NCBI RefSeq assembly: GCF_002909485.1
Contig: NZ_PPXG01000001.1
Location: 558,001 to 622,000 of the forward strand
Direction: 5' to 3'
Length of the DNA stretch: 64,000 nt
Source: Stutzerimonas stutzeri
GTDB taxonomy: Bacteria; Pseudomonadota; Gammaproteobacteria; Pseudomonadales; Pseudomonadaceae
Shown in pieces: positions 43,562 to 51,754 of the stretch; the stretch's first letter is position 1, and every line of letters begins with the position of its first letter. The notes under the pieces were generated by a model. That model ran no database searches and was not told the origin of the DNA. It was given only the letters and a program-made list of their open reading frames with translations. The position numbers and the translations under genes are program-made.

Positions 43562-44410
43562 ATGCTCTATCTGCGACCGCTCATCTATCCCCTTTTGTTG
43601 CTGATCGGGCTTGCCCCTCTGACGTCTACCTTCGCCTCTGGCAACCAGGCGAAAGCCGCTGACAAGCCAGGATCAGTGCGTCTGTTGATCAACCGCGCCG
43701 GCAGTGGCAAAGCAATGGACGTCAGCAACACCCTTGAAGTCCCCGTGGAAGTCACCTTGCACCTGACACGAATGGTGAACGTCGCTGGGGTCGGTAAAGG
43801 GGTTATCCGCAAAACAGTGCCTGCCAACAGCCGAGTCCGAGTGGCAACGCTCAGCAAGCGCCAGTCTGGCGGGCCGATCATGTTCAAGCACTCGTTCAGC
43901 TACGCGCTGATCTTCTCGCCAGAACCGAACCGGCCCGGCTCGGTAGCCGGGCCGGCCTATGCGCTGCCCTGGCAAGGTGGGCCGTTCCGGATATCCCAGG
44001 GGGCGGGCGGTGACTTCAGCCACAACTCGCCCAGCGGCCGCTATGCGGTGGACATTGCCATGCCAGCTGGCACGCCTATCGTGGCGGCCCGAGCGGGTAC
44101 CGTGGTGAAGATCCGCGATGGCCAGGGTGGGCGGTTGCCCGACCCGGCTGGCAACTATGTACGAATTGAACACGATGACGGCACGCACAGCGCCTACCTG
44201 CACCTGAGTCGCGGCTCGGTACGGGTGCGTCCGGGGCAGAAGGTCGAAGTCGGCACGCTGCTCGGCAAGTCGGGCAATACCGGTCGCAGTACCGGCCCGC
44301 ACCTGCATTTCGTGGTGCAGAAGTCCTACGGCAACGCCATGGTCTCGATCCCCTTCCGCTTCACCCAGCCGGTGGAATCGCTGCCCAACTTTGCGCTGAG
44401 CAGCCAATAG
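43562..44410 (+). CDS. M23 (LytM-type) peptidase-domain protein
   Basis: A 282-residue exported protein. Signal peptide residues 1-25 (LLLLIGLAPLTSTFASG), an N-terminal beta-domain (about 35-130) and an M23 domain (about 140-265) with HNSPSGRYAVDIAMPAGTPIVAARAGTVV, HLSRGSVRVRPGQKV and GPHLHFVVQ. The zinc ligands (His and Asp of the first motif, last His of HLH) appear intact, so it could cut peptidoglycan cross-links in the periplasm. ATG 43562, moderate ribosome site. It stands alone between convergent cytochrome b561 and glgX. Confidence 0.88.
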   Translation: MLYLRPLIYPLLLLIGLAPLTSTFASGNQAKAADKPGSVRLLINRAGSGKAMDVSNTLEVPVEVTLHLTRMVNVAGVGKGVIRKTVPANSRVRVATLSKRQSGGPIMFKHSFSYALIFSPEPNRPGSVAGPAYALPWQGGPFRISQGAGGDFSHNSPSGRYAVDIAMPAGTPIVAARAGTVVKIRDGQGGRLPDPAGNYVRIEHDDGTHSAYLHLSRGSVRVRPGQKVEVGTLLGKSGNTGRSTGPHLHFVVQKSYGNAMVSIPFRFTQPVESLPNFALSSQ

Positions 44411-44425
44411 GCGAAGCGATCAGCG

Positions 44426-44947
44426 TCAGAGCATGCGTTGCATGATCTCATCGCGTTTTACCAGGCGGTGATACAACGCCGCTCCGATATGGCCGACCAC
44501 CAGCAACACGGTCAGCCAGGCAAGCGGCGAGTGCAGGCCACCGACTGTGCCAGCCCAGCTGATTTCCGGACCTTTTTCCACCAGTTGCATACCAAACACC
44601 TTCACTCCGTAGCCATTGCCGATCAGATACAGCACACCCGTGACCGGCATCAGCACCATGCAGGCATACAACGCCAGGTGACCACCCTTCACCAGCCATG
44701 CCGTGGCCGGATCATGCAACGGGCGCTGCTTGAGCTGGGTCGCTGACCAGACAATCCGCAGCAGTACCAGACCCATCAGCAAAGCACCCAGCGAGACGTG
44801 CCAGGGCACCAATGTCTGGCCGACCCAGTGCTCGCCCTCGGCGATACGGTCACCCAGCTTGAGGAATTGCCAGACGATCAGCAGCGCCATCAGCCAGTGA
44901 AATACCCGCGAAACGCTGCCGTATTTTTGCCGCGAGTCGTTGATCAT
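44426..44947 (-). CDS. Cytochrome b561 family protein
   Basis: A 173-residue di-heme membrane cytochrome with four helices. Heme-ligand His are in RVFHWLMALLI, PWHVSLGALL, GGHLALYA and VVGHIGAALYHRLVKRDEIM. ATG 44947 has GGGAG 7 bases upstream; an upstream frame to 44983 overlaps the DUF2218 gene. Transfers electrons at the inner membrane, with ubiquinol as the likely donor for this family. Follows DUF2218 by 32 bp in the same operon. Confidence 0.9.
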   Translation of the reverse strand: MINDSRQKYGSVSRVFHWLMALLIVWQFLKLGDRIAEGEHWVGQTLVPWHVSLGALLMGLVLLRIVWSATQLKQRPLHDPATAWLVKGGHLALYACMVLMPVTGVLYLIGNGYGVKVFGMQLVEKGPEISWAGTVGGLHSPLAWLTVLLVVGHIGAALYHRLVKRDEIMQRML

Positions 44948-44979
44948 TTCTGTCTCCCTTTTCGAGTGCGCTGTAAAGC

Positions 44980-45261
44980 TCACTGTTGCCAGTTGATGGT
45001 TAACGGCTCATCACCAGCCATGCGAATGAGATGGTCGGCGGCAACGTTTTGTAGCTGCTGCAATTGCTCCTGATCAGGTGATTCCAGATTCGCATCCAGC
45101 CAGCCTTGGCGCGCTTGCAGATTGCAGTGACCGAGCGGGAGTTCGATTACCCCTCCCTGCTCGTCCAGCTGTACCGGAAACTTGTGCCGCCAGTGGTTAC
45201 ACAGCCGCTTGATCAGCCGTTCGGGGTCTTGCGCAGTAATACGGGCGTGGGACTGATACAT
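44980..45261 (-). CDS. DUF2218 family protein
   Basis: A 93-residue protein matching DUF2218: LIKRLCNHWRHKFPVQLDEQGGVIELPLG, then VAADHLIRMAGDEPLTINW. Function unknown. Members often sit with siderophore or b561 genes. ATG 45261 with AGGAG. Likely co-transcribed with the extradiol dioxygenase upstream (30-bp gap) and the cytochrome downstream. Confidence 0.85.
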   Translation of the reverse strand: MYQSHARITAQDPERLIKRLCNHWRHKFPVQLDEQGGVIELPLGHCNLQARQGWLDANLESPDQEQLQQLQNVAADHLIRMAGDEPLTINWQQ

Positions 45262-45291
45262 AGGTCATCTCTCCTGTTCAATGGGTACGCC

Positions 45292-46116
45292 TCAGCCAAA
45301 CCTATAGGCCGACAGCGTGGTATGCATGACACGATCGCTGAACACCTTGCGCCCTTGCGAATTCGTCGCCGCGCCCGCAACCACGAGCAGCGGGATCAGA
45401 TGTTCCTCAGCACGCGGCGGATGGCATAACCGCGCCGCGGATGCTTCTTCCCAGTGCTGCAGCGCGTAATCACGCTGTTGCGGGGTGGATTCCACCGCTG
45501 CGGTCAGCCAATTGTCGAACTCATCGGAAATCGAAGCGAAGCGTGGATCGCCATAGCCGCGCATGTTGTGAAAGCTCATGCCGCTACCGACGATCAGTAC
45601 GCCTTCGTCGCGTAGGGATTGCAGCGCGCGGCCAGCCTGGATATGCGCGAGCGAGTCGAGATCGCTGCGCAACGAGAACTGCACCACCGGGATGTCCGCA
45701 TTGGGAAACATGAGTTTCAGCGGGACGAACATGCCGTGATCGAAACCACGCTGAGAGTCTGCGTGGCTACTGAGCGAAGCGCCGTCCAGCAACGCGGTAA
45801 TGCGCGCAGCAAGCTGAGGATCGCCGGGTGCCGGGTAACTCAGTTCATAGGTATGCGCTGGAAAGCCGTGATAGTCGTAGATCAGCCCAGGCCGCGCAGC
45901 GCTGGTCACGCTGAAAGTCGGCTGCAGCCAGTGGCCGGATACCAGCACGATGGCCGTGGGCTTCGTCGGTAGTGTCGCGGCAATCCCCTTGAGAAAATCA
46001 GCGATGGCGTTCCAGGCATCCGGCGGGTTCCAGTCCATGAAGAAGCAAGGCCCGGCGCCATGAGGCACGAACAGCGTCGGCATGGTTCGGTCGGCGGCTG
46101 GGGCACTGGCAGACAT
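45292..46116 (-). CDS. LigB/YgiD-type extradiol dioxygenase (4,5-DOPA dioxygenase family)
   Basis: A 274-residue class III extradiol ring-cleavage dioxygenase. Metal and acid-base residues read as VPHGAG (His), VSGHWLQPTF, GFDHGMFVPLKLMFP and SGMSFHNMRGYG. The E. coli homolog YgiD is a zinc-dependent DOPA 4,5-dioxygenase. ATG 46116 has GGAG 8 bases upstream; a longer frame to 46362 is antisense to the LysR gene. Divergent from that LysR regulator across 103 bp, the usual arrangement for this gene pair in Pseudomonas. Confidence 0.9.
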   Translation of the reverse strand: MSASAPAADRTMPTLFVPHGAGPCFFMDWNPPDAWNAIADFLKGIAATLPTKPTAIVLVSGHWLQPTFSVTSAARPGLIYDYHGFPAHTYELSYPAPGDPQLAARITALLDGASLSSHADSQRGFDHGMFVPLKLMFPNADIPVVQFSLRSDLDSLAHIQAGRALQSLRDEGVLIVGSGMSFHNMRGYGDPRFASISDEFDNWLTAAVESTPQQRDYALQHWEEASAARLCHPPRAEEHLIPLLVVAGAATNSQGRKVFSDRVMHTTLSAYRFG

Positions 46117-46219
46117 GATCGGGCTCCGGGAAGGACATGCGGCAAAGCATGACCTACACTTGGCGGTGCGAGAACCCATTACAAAGCACAGACAGTTTTT
46201 ACTCGAAGTAGGAGCCACG

Positions 46220-47140
46220 ATGCTCGATCGAATCACCGGCATGCGCGTATTCGTCCGCGCCGCTACTGCCGGCAGCCTATCGGCGGCGGCGCGGCATCTG
46301 GACATGTCGCCGGCCATGGCCAGCAAGCATGTCGATGCGCTGGAGAGCCGACTGGGCGTCAAGCTATTTCACCGTAGCACGCGCCGCCTGAGTCTTACCG
46401 AGGCCGGTAGCAACTATCTGGAGGCCTGTCAGCGGATACTGCCGGAGATCGAGGAAGCCGAAGCCAGCGTTGCGTCGCAGCGGATCGAGGCCACCGGACT
46501 GCTGCGCATGAATGTGCCCCTGACGTTCGGCACGCACTTCATCGCCCCACTCATTCCAGAGTTCAGTCGCCGCCATCCGGCAGTGAAAGTGGAGCTCGGT
46601 CTGACCGACAGCCGGGTTGACCTGATCGATGGCGGCTGGGACATGGCCGTTCGCATTGGCCAGCTGCAGGACAGCTCCATGCAGGCACGGCGGCTTGCAG
46701 ACTGCCCGTTGCTGGTCTGTGCCTCGCCGCGCTACCTAGACGAACGTGGAGTGCCGCGCAGCGTAGCCGATCTGGGTCAGCACAACTGCCTGGGTTACAG
46801 CCTGCCGAACCTCGCCGCAGGCAAGGTCTGGCCCTTTGGTCGCAACGGCGAGGTGCGGATCGCAGTCAGCGGCGACCTCGTTGCCAATAACGGCGAAGCC
46901 CTGGTGGCTGCCGCAGTCGGTGGCCAGGGCGTGATCTACAAGCCGCAGTTCATTGTCGCCAATGCCCTGCGCCGTGGTGAGCTGGTTGCCCTTGAGCTGG
47001 ACCAGCCTTGCGTCGAGCTCGGTGGGATTCACGTGGTCTACCCGCCCGATCGCCGTCCACCAGCCAAGGTCAGGGTGATGATCGATTATCTGGTCGACGC
47101 CTTTTCTGGTGACCTGCCGTGGACCCTGCCAGCAGGCTAG
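46220..47140 (+). CDS. LysR-family transcriptional regulator
   Basis: A 306-residue LysR regulator. Helix-turn-helix at about 1-60 (MRVFVRAATAGSLSAAARHLDMSPAMASKHVDALESRLGVKLFHRSTRRLSLTEAG), effector domain about 90-295. ATG 46220 has GGAG. It is divergent from the extradiol dioxygenase gene and most likely controls it. Belongs to the DsdC/AaeR-like group 'one-transcription-factor beside an oxidoreductase' by wording of the HTH; the inducer cannot be told. Confidence 0.92.
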   Translation: MLDRITGMRVFVRAATAGSLSAAARHLDMSPAMASKHVDALESRLGVKLFHRSTRRLSLTEAGSNYLEACQRILPEIEEAEASVASQRIEATGLLRMNVPLTFGTHFIAPLIPEFSRRHPAVKVELGLTDSRVDLIDGGWDMAVRIGQLQDSSMQARRLADCPLLVCASPRYLDERGVPRSVADLGQHNCLGYSLPNLAAGKVWPFGRNGEVRIAVSGDLVANNGEALVAAAVGGQGVIYKPQFIVANALRRGELVALELDQPCVELGGIHVVYPPDRRPPAKVRVMIDYLVDAFSGDLPWTLPAG

Positions 47141-47454
47141 CTATTTCCCCCGCCCTGCAGGGTGCGACTCAGCACCCTCGTGACCTTCATTGCACCCGCG
47201 CCCTGCGCTCCAAATCTCCCCTGCCTTCAGAGAAAAGATGAACCGCTACAGCGCGGAAAAGTCGGAACAGATGGGCGCGTAGGCAATGTTGCCGCGCTTT
47301 ATCGGGCTCCCGCTGTTCATGGGGCGTTTTGATTGAAGCCCGGGGCATGGGCGATTTGGAGTGTTTATGAACGCGGTCAACCTCGTTTTTCTTAAAGGAA
47401 AAGACGCAGCGGCAAACGCCCCTCTTACCAAGCAGATCGTCAGGTAGGCGGCAA
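47141..47454. other. Intergenic region with one possible 26-residue leader ORF
   Basis: No long coding frame. At 47367-47447 an ATG with GGAG 5 bases upstream opens a 26-codon frame (MNAVNLVFLKGKDAAANAPL and six more residues) that stops 7 bp before the DUF72 start. It might be a leader peptide that couples translation. The rest has no recognised site. Confidence 0.35.
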
Positions 47455-48372
47455 ATGGCGAGTATTCATATCGGCATATCAGGCTGGCGCTACGCGCCAT
47501 GGCGCGGCGACTTCTACCCCAAAGGGCTGACGCAGAAGAAAGAACTGCGTTTCGCTTCGCGAGCGGTAAGCAGCATCGAAATCAATGGCTCGTTTTATTC
47601 GCTGCAAACCCCCGAACGCTATGCCGACTGGTACGCAGACACCCCTAAGGGTTTCGTCTTCAGCATCAAGGGGCCTCGCTATATCACCCATGTGCGAAGG
47701 CTGCGCGAGGTGGAGAAGCCGATTGCCAACTTTTTCGCCTCCGGGATTTTCCAGCTCAAGGAGAAACTCGGACCGATCCTCTGGCAGTTTCCGCCGTCCT
47801 TCAAGTTCGATGCAGAATTGTTCGAGGCGTTTCTCCGTCAGCTACCCCACGACACCGAGGCGGCACTGGCGATCGCCAAACAGTGCGAGCCGCGCATGGA
47901 AGGTCGCAGCTGCCTGTCTATCGACCGCAAGCGGCGCATGCGCCACGCCGTGGAGATTCGCAATGCAAGTTTCGTAGATCCCGAGTTCATCGACCTGCTG
48001 CGCAAATATCGGGTTGCGCTGGTAGTGGCCGATACCGCCGGTAAGTGGCCGCACAATGAAGACCTCACCAGCGACTTCATCTACATCCGCCTGCACGGCG
48101 CCGAAGAGCTCTATACCAGCGGTTACACCGATGAAGCTTTGGATGCCTGGAGCCGACGAATCCAGAGCTGGAGCGAAGGCGGCCAGCCGAAGGATGCCCG
48201 CCTGATCAGCACGAAAAAGCCACGGGCACGTGGTTCGCGAGAGGTTTACTGCTATTTCGACAACGACGTGAAGGTCCGCGCGCCCTATGACGCACGGCAA
48301 CTGCTGTACCGGCTCGGCCTGGATAAACACCTGCAGGCCACTCCCGGCCAACTAGAAGGAGCTGAAGTTTGA
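47455..48372 (+). CDS. DUF72 family protein
   Basis: A 305-residue DUF72 (YecE-like) TIM-barrel protein. Characteristic stretches: IGISGWRYAPWRGDFYPKGL, EINGSFYSLQTPERYADWYADTP, LGPILWQFPPSFKFD, VEIRNASFVD and YCYFDNDVKVRAPYDARQL. Function unknown; nuclease roles have been proposed for the fold. ATG 47455. The last codons overlap the TTG start of the next gene, so the four genes to 51414 form one operon. Confidence 0.9.
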   Translation: MASIHIGISGWRYAPWRGDFYPKGLTQKKELRFASRAVSSIEINGSFYSLQTPERYADWYADTPKGFVFSIKGPRYITHVRRLREVEKPIANFFASGIFQLKEKLGPILWQFPPSFKFDAELFEAFLRQLPHDTEAALAIAKQCEPRMEGRSCLSIDRKRRMRHAVEIRNASFVDPEFIDLLRKYRVALVVADTAGKWPHNEDLTSDFIYIRLHGAEELYTSGYTDEALDAWSRRIQSWSEGGQPKDARLISTKKPRARGSREVYCYFDNDVKVRAPYDARQLLYRLGLDKHLQATPGQLEGAEV

Positions 48373-49172
48373 CTCTGGACAAAGACCATCCCATCGAAAG
48401 CGCCGATCTCGATGCCCACATGGCGACGGCGGTCAACTCTATCCGCCTTCTCACGGTGAACACTCACAAGGGCTTCACCCCCTTGAACCGCCGGTTCATC
48501 CTGCCTGAGTTGCGCGAGGCCGTACGTAGCGTGGCAGCGGACGTCGTGTTTCTACAAGAAGTGCTCGGTACACACGACAAGCATGCAATGCGCTTTCACA
48601 ACTGGCCGGCCACACCGCAGTACGAATTTCTGGCCGACAGCATCTGGACCGACTTCGCCTACGGCCGTAACGCGGTTTACCCCGACGGCGACCACGGCAA
48701 CGCCCTGCTCTCCAAATTCCCGATCATTCGCTATGAAAACCTCGACATCTCAATCGCCGGGCCTGAACGGCGAGGCCTGCTGCACAGCGTGCTACAGGTG
48801 CCTGGGCACGATGAGTTTCATGCCATTTGCGTGCATCTCGGCTTGCGCGAGTCGCATCGCCAGCAGCAGTTGGCGCTGCTCTGCGACCTGATCGACTCGC
48901 TTCCGAAAGGCGCACCCGTGGTGGTCGCTGGTGACTTCAACGACTGGCGGCTGAAGGCCACGCAGACTTTGGATCGCTGTGCAGGGCTGCACGAAGTGTT
49001 CGCTGTGTCTCAGGGCCAAGTAGCAAAAACCTTCCCAGCGCGCTGGCCGCTGCTGCGGCTAGACCGCATTTATGTGCGCAATGCCAGTAGCCACAATCCA
49101 CAAATACTTGGTAACAAACCCTGGACGCACTTGTCCGATCATCTGCCCCTAGCGGTGGAGATACATATATGA
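48369..49172 (+). CDS. Endonuclease/exonuclease/phosphatase-family protein (YbhP-like)
   Basis: A 267-residue EEP-fold hydrolase. Motifs: LTVNTHKGF, DVVFLQEVLG (metal Glu), HLGLRESHRQQQ, VVAGDFNDWR and WTHLSDHLPLAVEI (catalytic His). The start TTG 48369 has AAGGAG 8 bases upstream and overlaps the DUF72 stop (TTGA). An internal ATG at 48420 lacks a ribosome site. Order EEP, cardiolipin synthase, YbhN-like protein equals E. coli ybhP-clsB-ybhN, hinting at a role in phospholipid metabolism. Confidence 0.9.
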   Translation: MTLDKDHPIESADLDAHMATAVNSIRLLTVNTHKGFTPLNRRFILPELREAVRSVAADVVFLQEVLGTHDKHAMRFHNWPATPQYEFLADSIWTDFAYGRNAVYPDGDHGNALLSKFPIIRYENLDISIAGPERRGLLHSVLQVPGHDEFHAICVHLGLRESHRQQQLALLCDLIDSLPKGAPVVVAGDFNDWRLKATQTLDRCAGLHEVFAVSQGQVAKTFPARWPLLRLDRIYVRNASSHNPQILGNKPWTHLSDHLPLAVEIHI

Positions 49173-50410
49173 GCTACCACTGGAGAGACGGTAATCGCCT
49201 TCAGTTACTGGAAAACGGTGAAGAGTTCTTTCCTCGAGTATTCGAGTTCATCGCCCAGGCCAAGAAAGAGGTGCTGCTGGAAACCTTCATCCTGTTTCAG
49301 GACAAGGTTGGCGCAGAGCTGCAGAAAGCGCTGATCACAGCGGCCGAAAACGGTGCCAGCGTCGATATCACCGTCGATGGTTACGGCTCGGCGGACCTTT
49401 GCGGCGAATTCGTCACTGCCATGACCCAGGCCGGCGTGCGCATTCACATGTTCGATCCGGGCAAGCGCTTGCTGGGCCGTCGGCTCAATGTCTTCCGCCG
49501 TATGCATCGAAAGATCGTTGTGGTCGATGGCGAGACGGCCTTCATTGGCGGCATCAACTTTTCTGCCGATCATCTGGGCGACTTCGGCCCGGGCGCCAAG
49601 CAGGATTACGCGCTACAGATCGAAGGCCCGGTCGTGCGCGACATTCATCACTTCGCGCTGGCCCAGATCGCACCGGACAAACCACCGCATCGCTGGTGGC
49701 GCCGCCGGATGCGCCAGCAGGCACCTGGATACGGCGGCGTCAGTCGTGGTGAAGCACGGGCATTGTTCGTCACCCGTGACAACGATCAACACCGCAATGA
49801 CATCGAAGAGCACTACCTGCAAGCGATTCGAGATGCACGCTCCAGGCTATTGATTGCTAACGCTTACTTCTTTCCCGGTTATCGCGTATTGCGGGAAATT
49901 CGCAATGCGGCCCGGCGCGGTGTACGGGTACGGTTGATACTTCAGGGCGAGCCCGACATGCCCATCGCCAAGTTCGGCGCTCGCATGCTCTACAACTACC
50001 TGATGCGCGACGGCGTGGAGATTCACGAATACTGCCGTCGGCCGTTGCACGGCAAGGTAGCCCTGGCAGATTACGAGTGGTCCACGGTGGGTTCGAGCAA
50101 CCTCGATCCGCTGAGCCTGTCACTCAATCTGGAGGCCAACCTGATCATTCGTGATCACGTCTTCAATAGGCACTTGCACGAGCGACTTGACCACCTGCTG
50201 CAGACCGATTGCCGGCGCATTCCACTTGAGCGAATCATCCGGGGCTTCTGGTGGCGCGCCCCTCTGGCCTTTCTGATTTTTCACTTCCTTCGGCACTTCC
50301 CGGGACTTGTGAGCCTGTTCCCCGAGCACAAGCCGCGTCTCGAACTGCTCGACTGCGACACGACGAATCTCGATACGGTGCCCACCCCCATGCAGCGAGA
50401 TCAACAATGA
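49169..50410 (+). CDS. clsB: Cardiolipin synthase B-type phospholipase D protein
   Basis: A 413-residue PLD-superfamily enzyme with two HKD motifs: H113/K115/D120 (HRKIVVVD) and H294/K296/D301 (HGKVALAD), each followed by the small GG/SSN motif. It lacks N-terminal membrane helices, as ClsB does; a hydrophobic stretch near 375-385 (APLAFLIFHFL) may anchor it. Expected to condense phosphatidyl groups into cardiolipin at the inner membrane. Overlaps both neighbours by 4 bases. Confidence 0.92.
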   Translation: MSYHWRDGNRLQLLENGEEFFPRVFEFIAQAKKEVLLETFILFQDKVGAELQKALITAAENGASVDITVDGYGSADLCGEFVTAMTQAGVRIHMFDPGKRLLGRRLNVFRRMHRKIVVVDGETAFIGGINFSADHLGDFGPGAKQDYALQIEGPVVRDIHHFALAQIAPDKPPHRWWRRRMRQQAPGYGGVSRGEARALFVTRDNDQHRNDIEEHYLQAIRDARSRLLIANAYFFPGYRVLREIRNAARRGVRVRLILQGEPDMPIAKFGARMLYNYLMRDGVEIHEYCRRPLHGKVALADYEWSTVGSSNLDPLSLSLNLEANLIIRDHVFNRHLHERLDHLLQTDCRRIPLERIIRGFWWRAPLAFLIFHFLRHFPGLVSLFPEHKPRLELLDCDTTNLDTVPTPMQRDQQ

Positions 50411-51414
50411 GTGAGACTTCCAACGGCGAGCCGAAAAGTGCCTGGCGTCGGCGCTGGCCGCTGATCAAGAAGATTCTGACCTACGTCTTCTTCGCCCTCG
50501 TCATCGGTTTGCTGATTGGCCTGGCGCGTAACCTCGACTGGCAGGAGGTCTACAGCACCTTGCGCAACTATAAAGCGCAGACGCTTTGGATGGCCGGCGC
50601 GGCTGCCGCGGGCAGCTACCTGGTGTACTGCTTCTTCGACGTGCTGGGTAAGGGTTATGCACGGCATGACCTGCCTATCAGGCAGATCCTGCCGGTGACG
50701 TTCGTCTGCTATGCCTTCAACCTCAACCTGAGTGCCTGGGTTGGCGGCATTGCCTTGCGCTTTCGCCTCTATTCGCGTCTCGGTCTGAAGCCCTCGCAAA
50801 TCACTCGGGTGTTCACCTTGAGCATCCTGACAAACTGGCTGGGCTACATGTGGCTCGCCGGCATGATCTTCGCGATGGGCTGGATCAAGCCGCCTGCAAG
50901 CTGGGAGATCGGCTTTACCGCACTACGTGTGGTAGGTGCTGGTCTGCTCTTGGCATGCGTGGTGTACCTCGGGCTTTGCGGGTTCTCCAAGCAGCGATTC
51001 TGGACCGTGCGCGGTCATGAAATACACCTGCCATCGCTTCGACTGGCCCTCGTACAACTGGTGCTTGGGGCCGCGAACTGGTCGCTGATGGCGCTGGTGG
51101 TGTACTTCATGCTTTCGCAGAAGGCGGACTACCCAGAGGTCCTTGGAATTCTGATGATCAGCAGCATCGCTGGCGTGGTCACCCACATTCCTGCTGGCCT
51201 CGGCGTCATCGAAGCGGTGTTCGTCGCGATGCTCGCCGACCAGATGAGCAAGGGAGCCATCGTCGGCGGCCTGATCGGCTATCGGGTCGTCTACTTCCTC
51301 ATACCGCTACTGCTGGCGACCCTGGTCTACATCCTTCTCGAAGCGCGCGCGAAGAAGCTGCGCAGCGGCAACCAGACAGATGAGCAGCAACCCGCGTCGC
51401 AGGAAGCGGGTTGA
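50407..51414 (+). CDS. YbhN/UPF0104-like integral membrane protein
   Basis: A 335-residue protein with about eight membrane helices, of the family containing the flippase half of MprF (lysylphosphatidylglycerol synthase TM region). Typical motif GVVTHIPAGLGVIEAVFVAML near 255-275. ATG 50407 overlaps the clsB stop (ATGA). In E. coli ybhN follows clsB in the same order, so a lipid-translocation role linked to cardiolipin is a reasonable guess. Confidence 0.9.
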   Translation: MSETSNGEPKSAWRRRWPLIKKILTYVFFALVIGLLIGLARNLDWQEVYSTLRNYKAQTLWMAGAAAAGSYLVYCFFDVLGKGYARHDLPIRQILPVTFVCYAFNLNLSAWVGGIALRFRLYSRLGLKPSQITRVFTLSILTNWLGYMWLAGMIFAMGWIKPPASWEIGFTALRVVGAGLLLACVVYLGLCGFSKQRFWTVRGHEIHLPSLRLALVQLVLGAANWSLMALVVYFMLSQKADYPEVLGILMISSIAGVVTHIPAGLGVIEAVFVAMLADQMSKGAIVGGLIGYRVVYFLIPLLLATLVYILLEARAKKLRSGNQTDEQQPASQEAG

Positions 51415-51460
51415 ACGAGGAATGGATTACGGAGCCTGCTCCAACGTAGTCAGCGCCTTT

Positions 51461-51587
51461 GGTGGGCTAAAAGCCCACCCTACGTTTGCTACTGGGCGAG
51501 AGCGAATGTGCACGTTTAGCCGACTGAAGCCCCTACAAACCGTCTAGCCCCACGACGTTGCCCCTGTAGGGTGGGCTTCAGCCCACC
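51461..51587. repeat. REP doublet in inverted orientation (REPIN-like)
   Basis: Two palindromic units face each other 82 bp apart. Unit 1 (51461-51483) is GGTGGGCT-AAA-AGCCCACC followed by CTAC. Unit 2 (51566-51587) is GTAG followed by GGTGGGCT-TC-AGCCCACC. The GTAG head and hairpin fit REP elements mobilised by RAYT transposases in Pseudomonas. It lies between ybhN and the glgB terminator in a 340-bp gap without genes. Confidence 0.75.
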
Positions 51588-51698
51588 GATTCGGGCACGC
51601 GATTCAGGGAGGTGAGTCGCTATTGCACGGCTGTGTTTTCTGACCAAGCGACACCCATGCCGTGGGACGTCTGCGCACCAAAGTTCTTCCGCACATGC

Positions 51699-51735
51699 AA
51701 AAGACGCCGCTCGGATTACCCGGGCGGCGTCTTTT
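51699..51735. terminator. Bidirectional rho-independent terminator
   Basis: Perfect 12-bp stem AAAAGACGCCGC / GCGGCGTCTTTT around a 13-base loop (51711-51723). It has T-runs at both ends when read on either strand. It lies 19 bp beyond the glgB stop and about 285 bp beyond ybhN, and serves both convergent operons. Confidence 0.85.
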
Positions 51736-51754
51736 GGTCTTCCAGTTCGCCCCT

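Noticed and set aside
51461..51587. Rho-independent terminators
   Set aside because: The two hairpins lack T-runs and share a GTAG head in inverted orientation, which fits REP elements better; a strong terminator lies at 51699.
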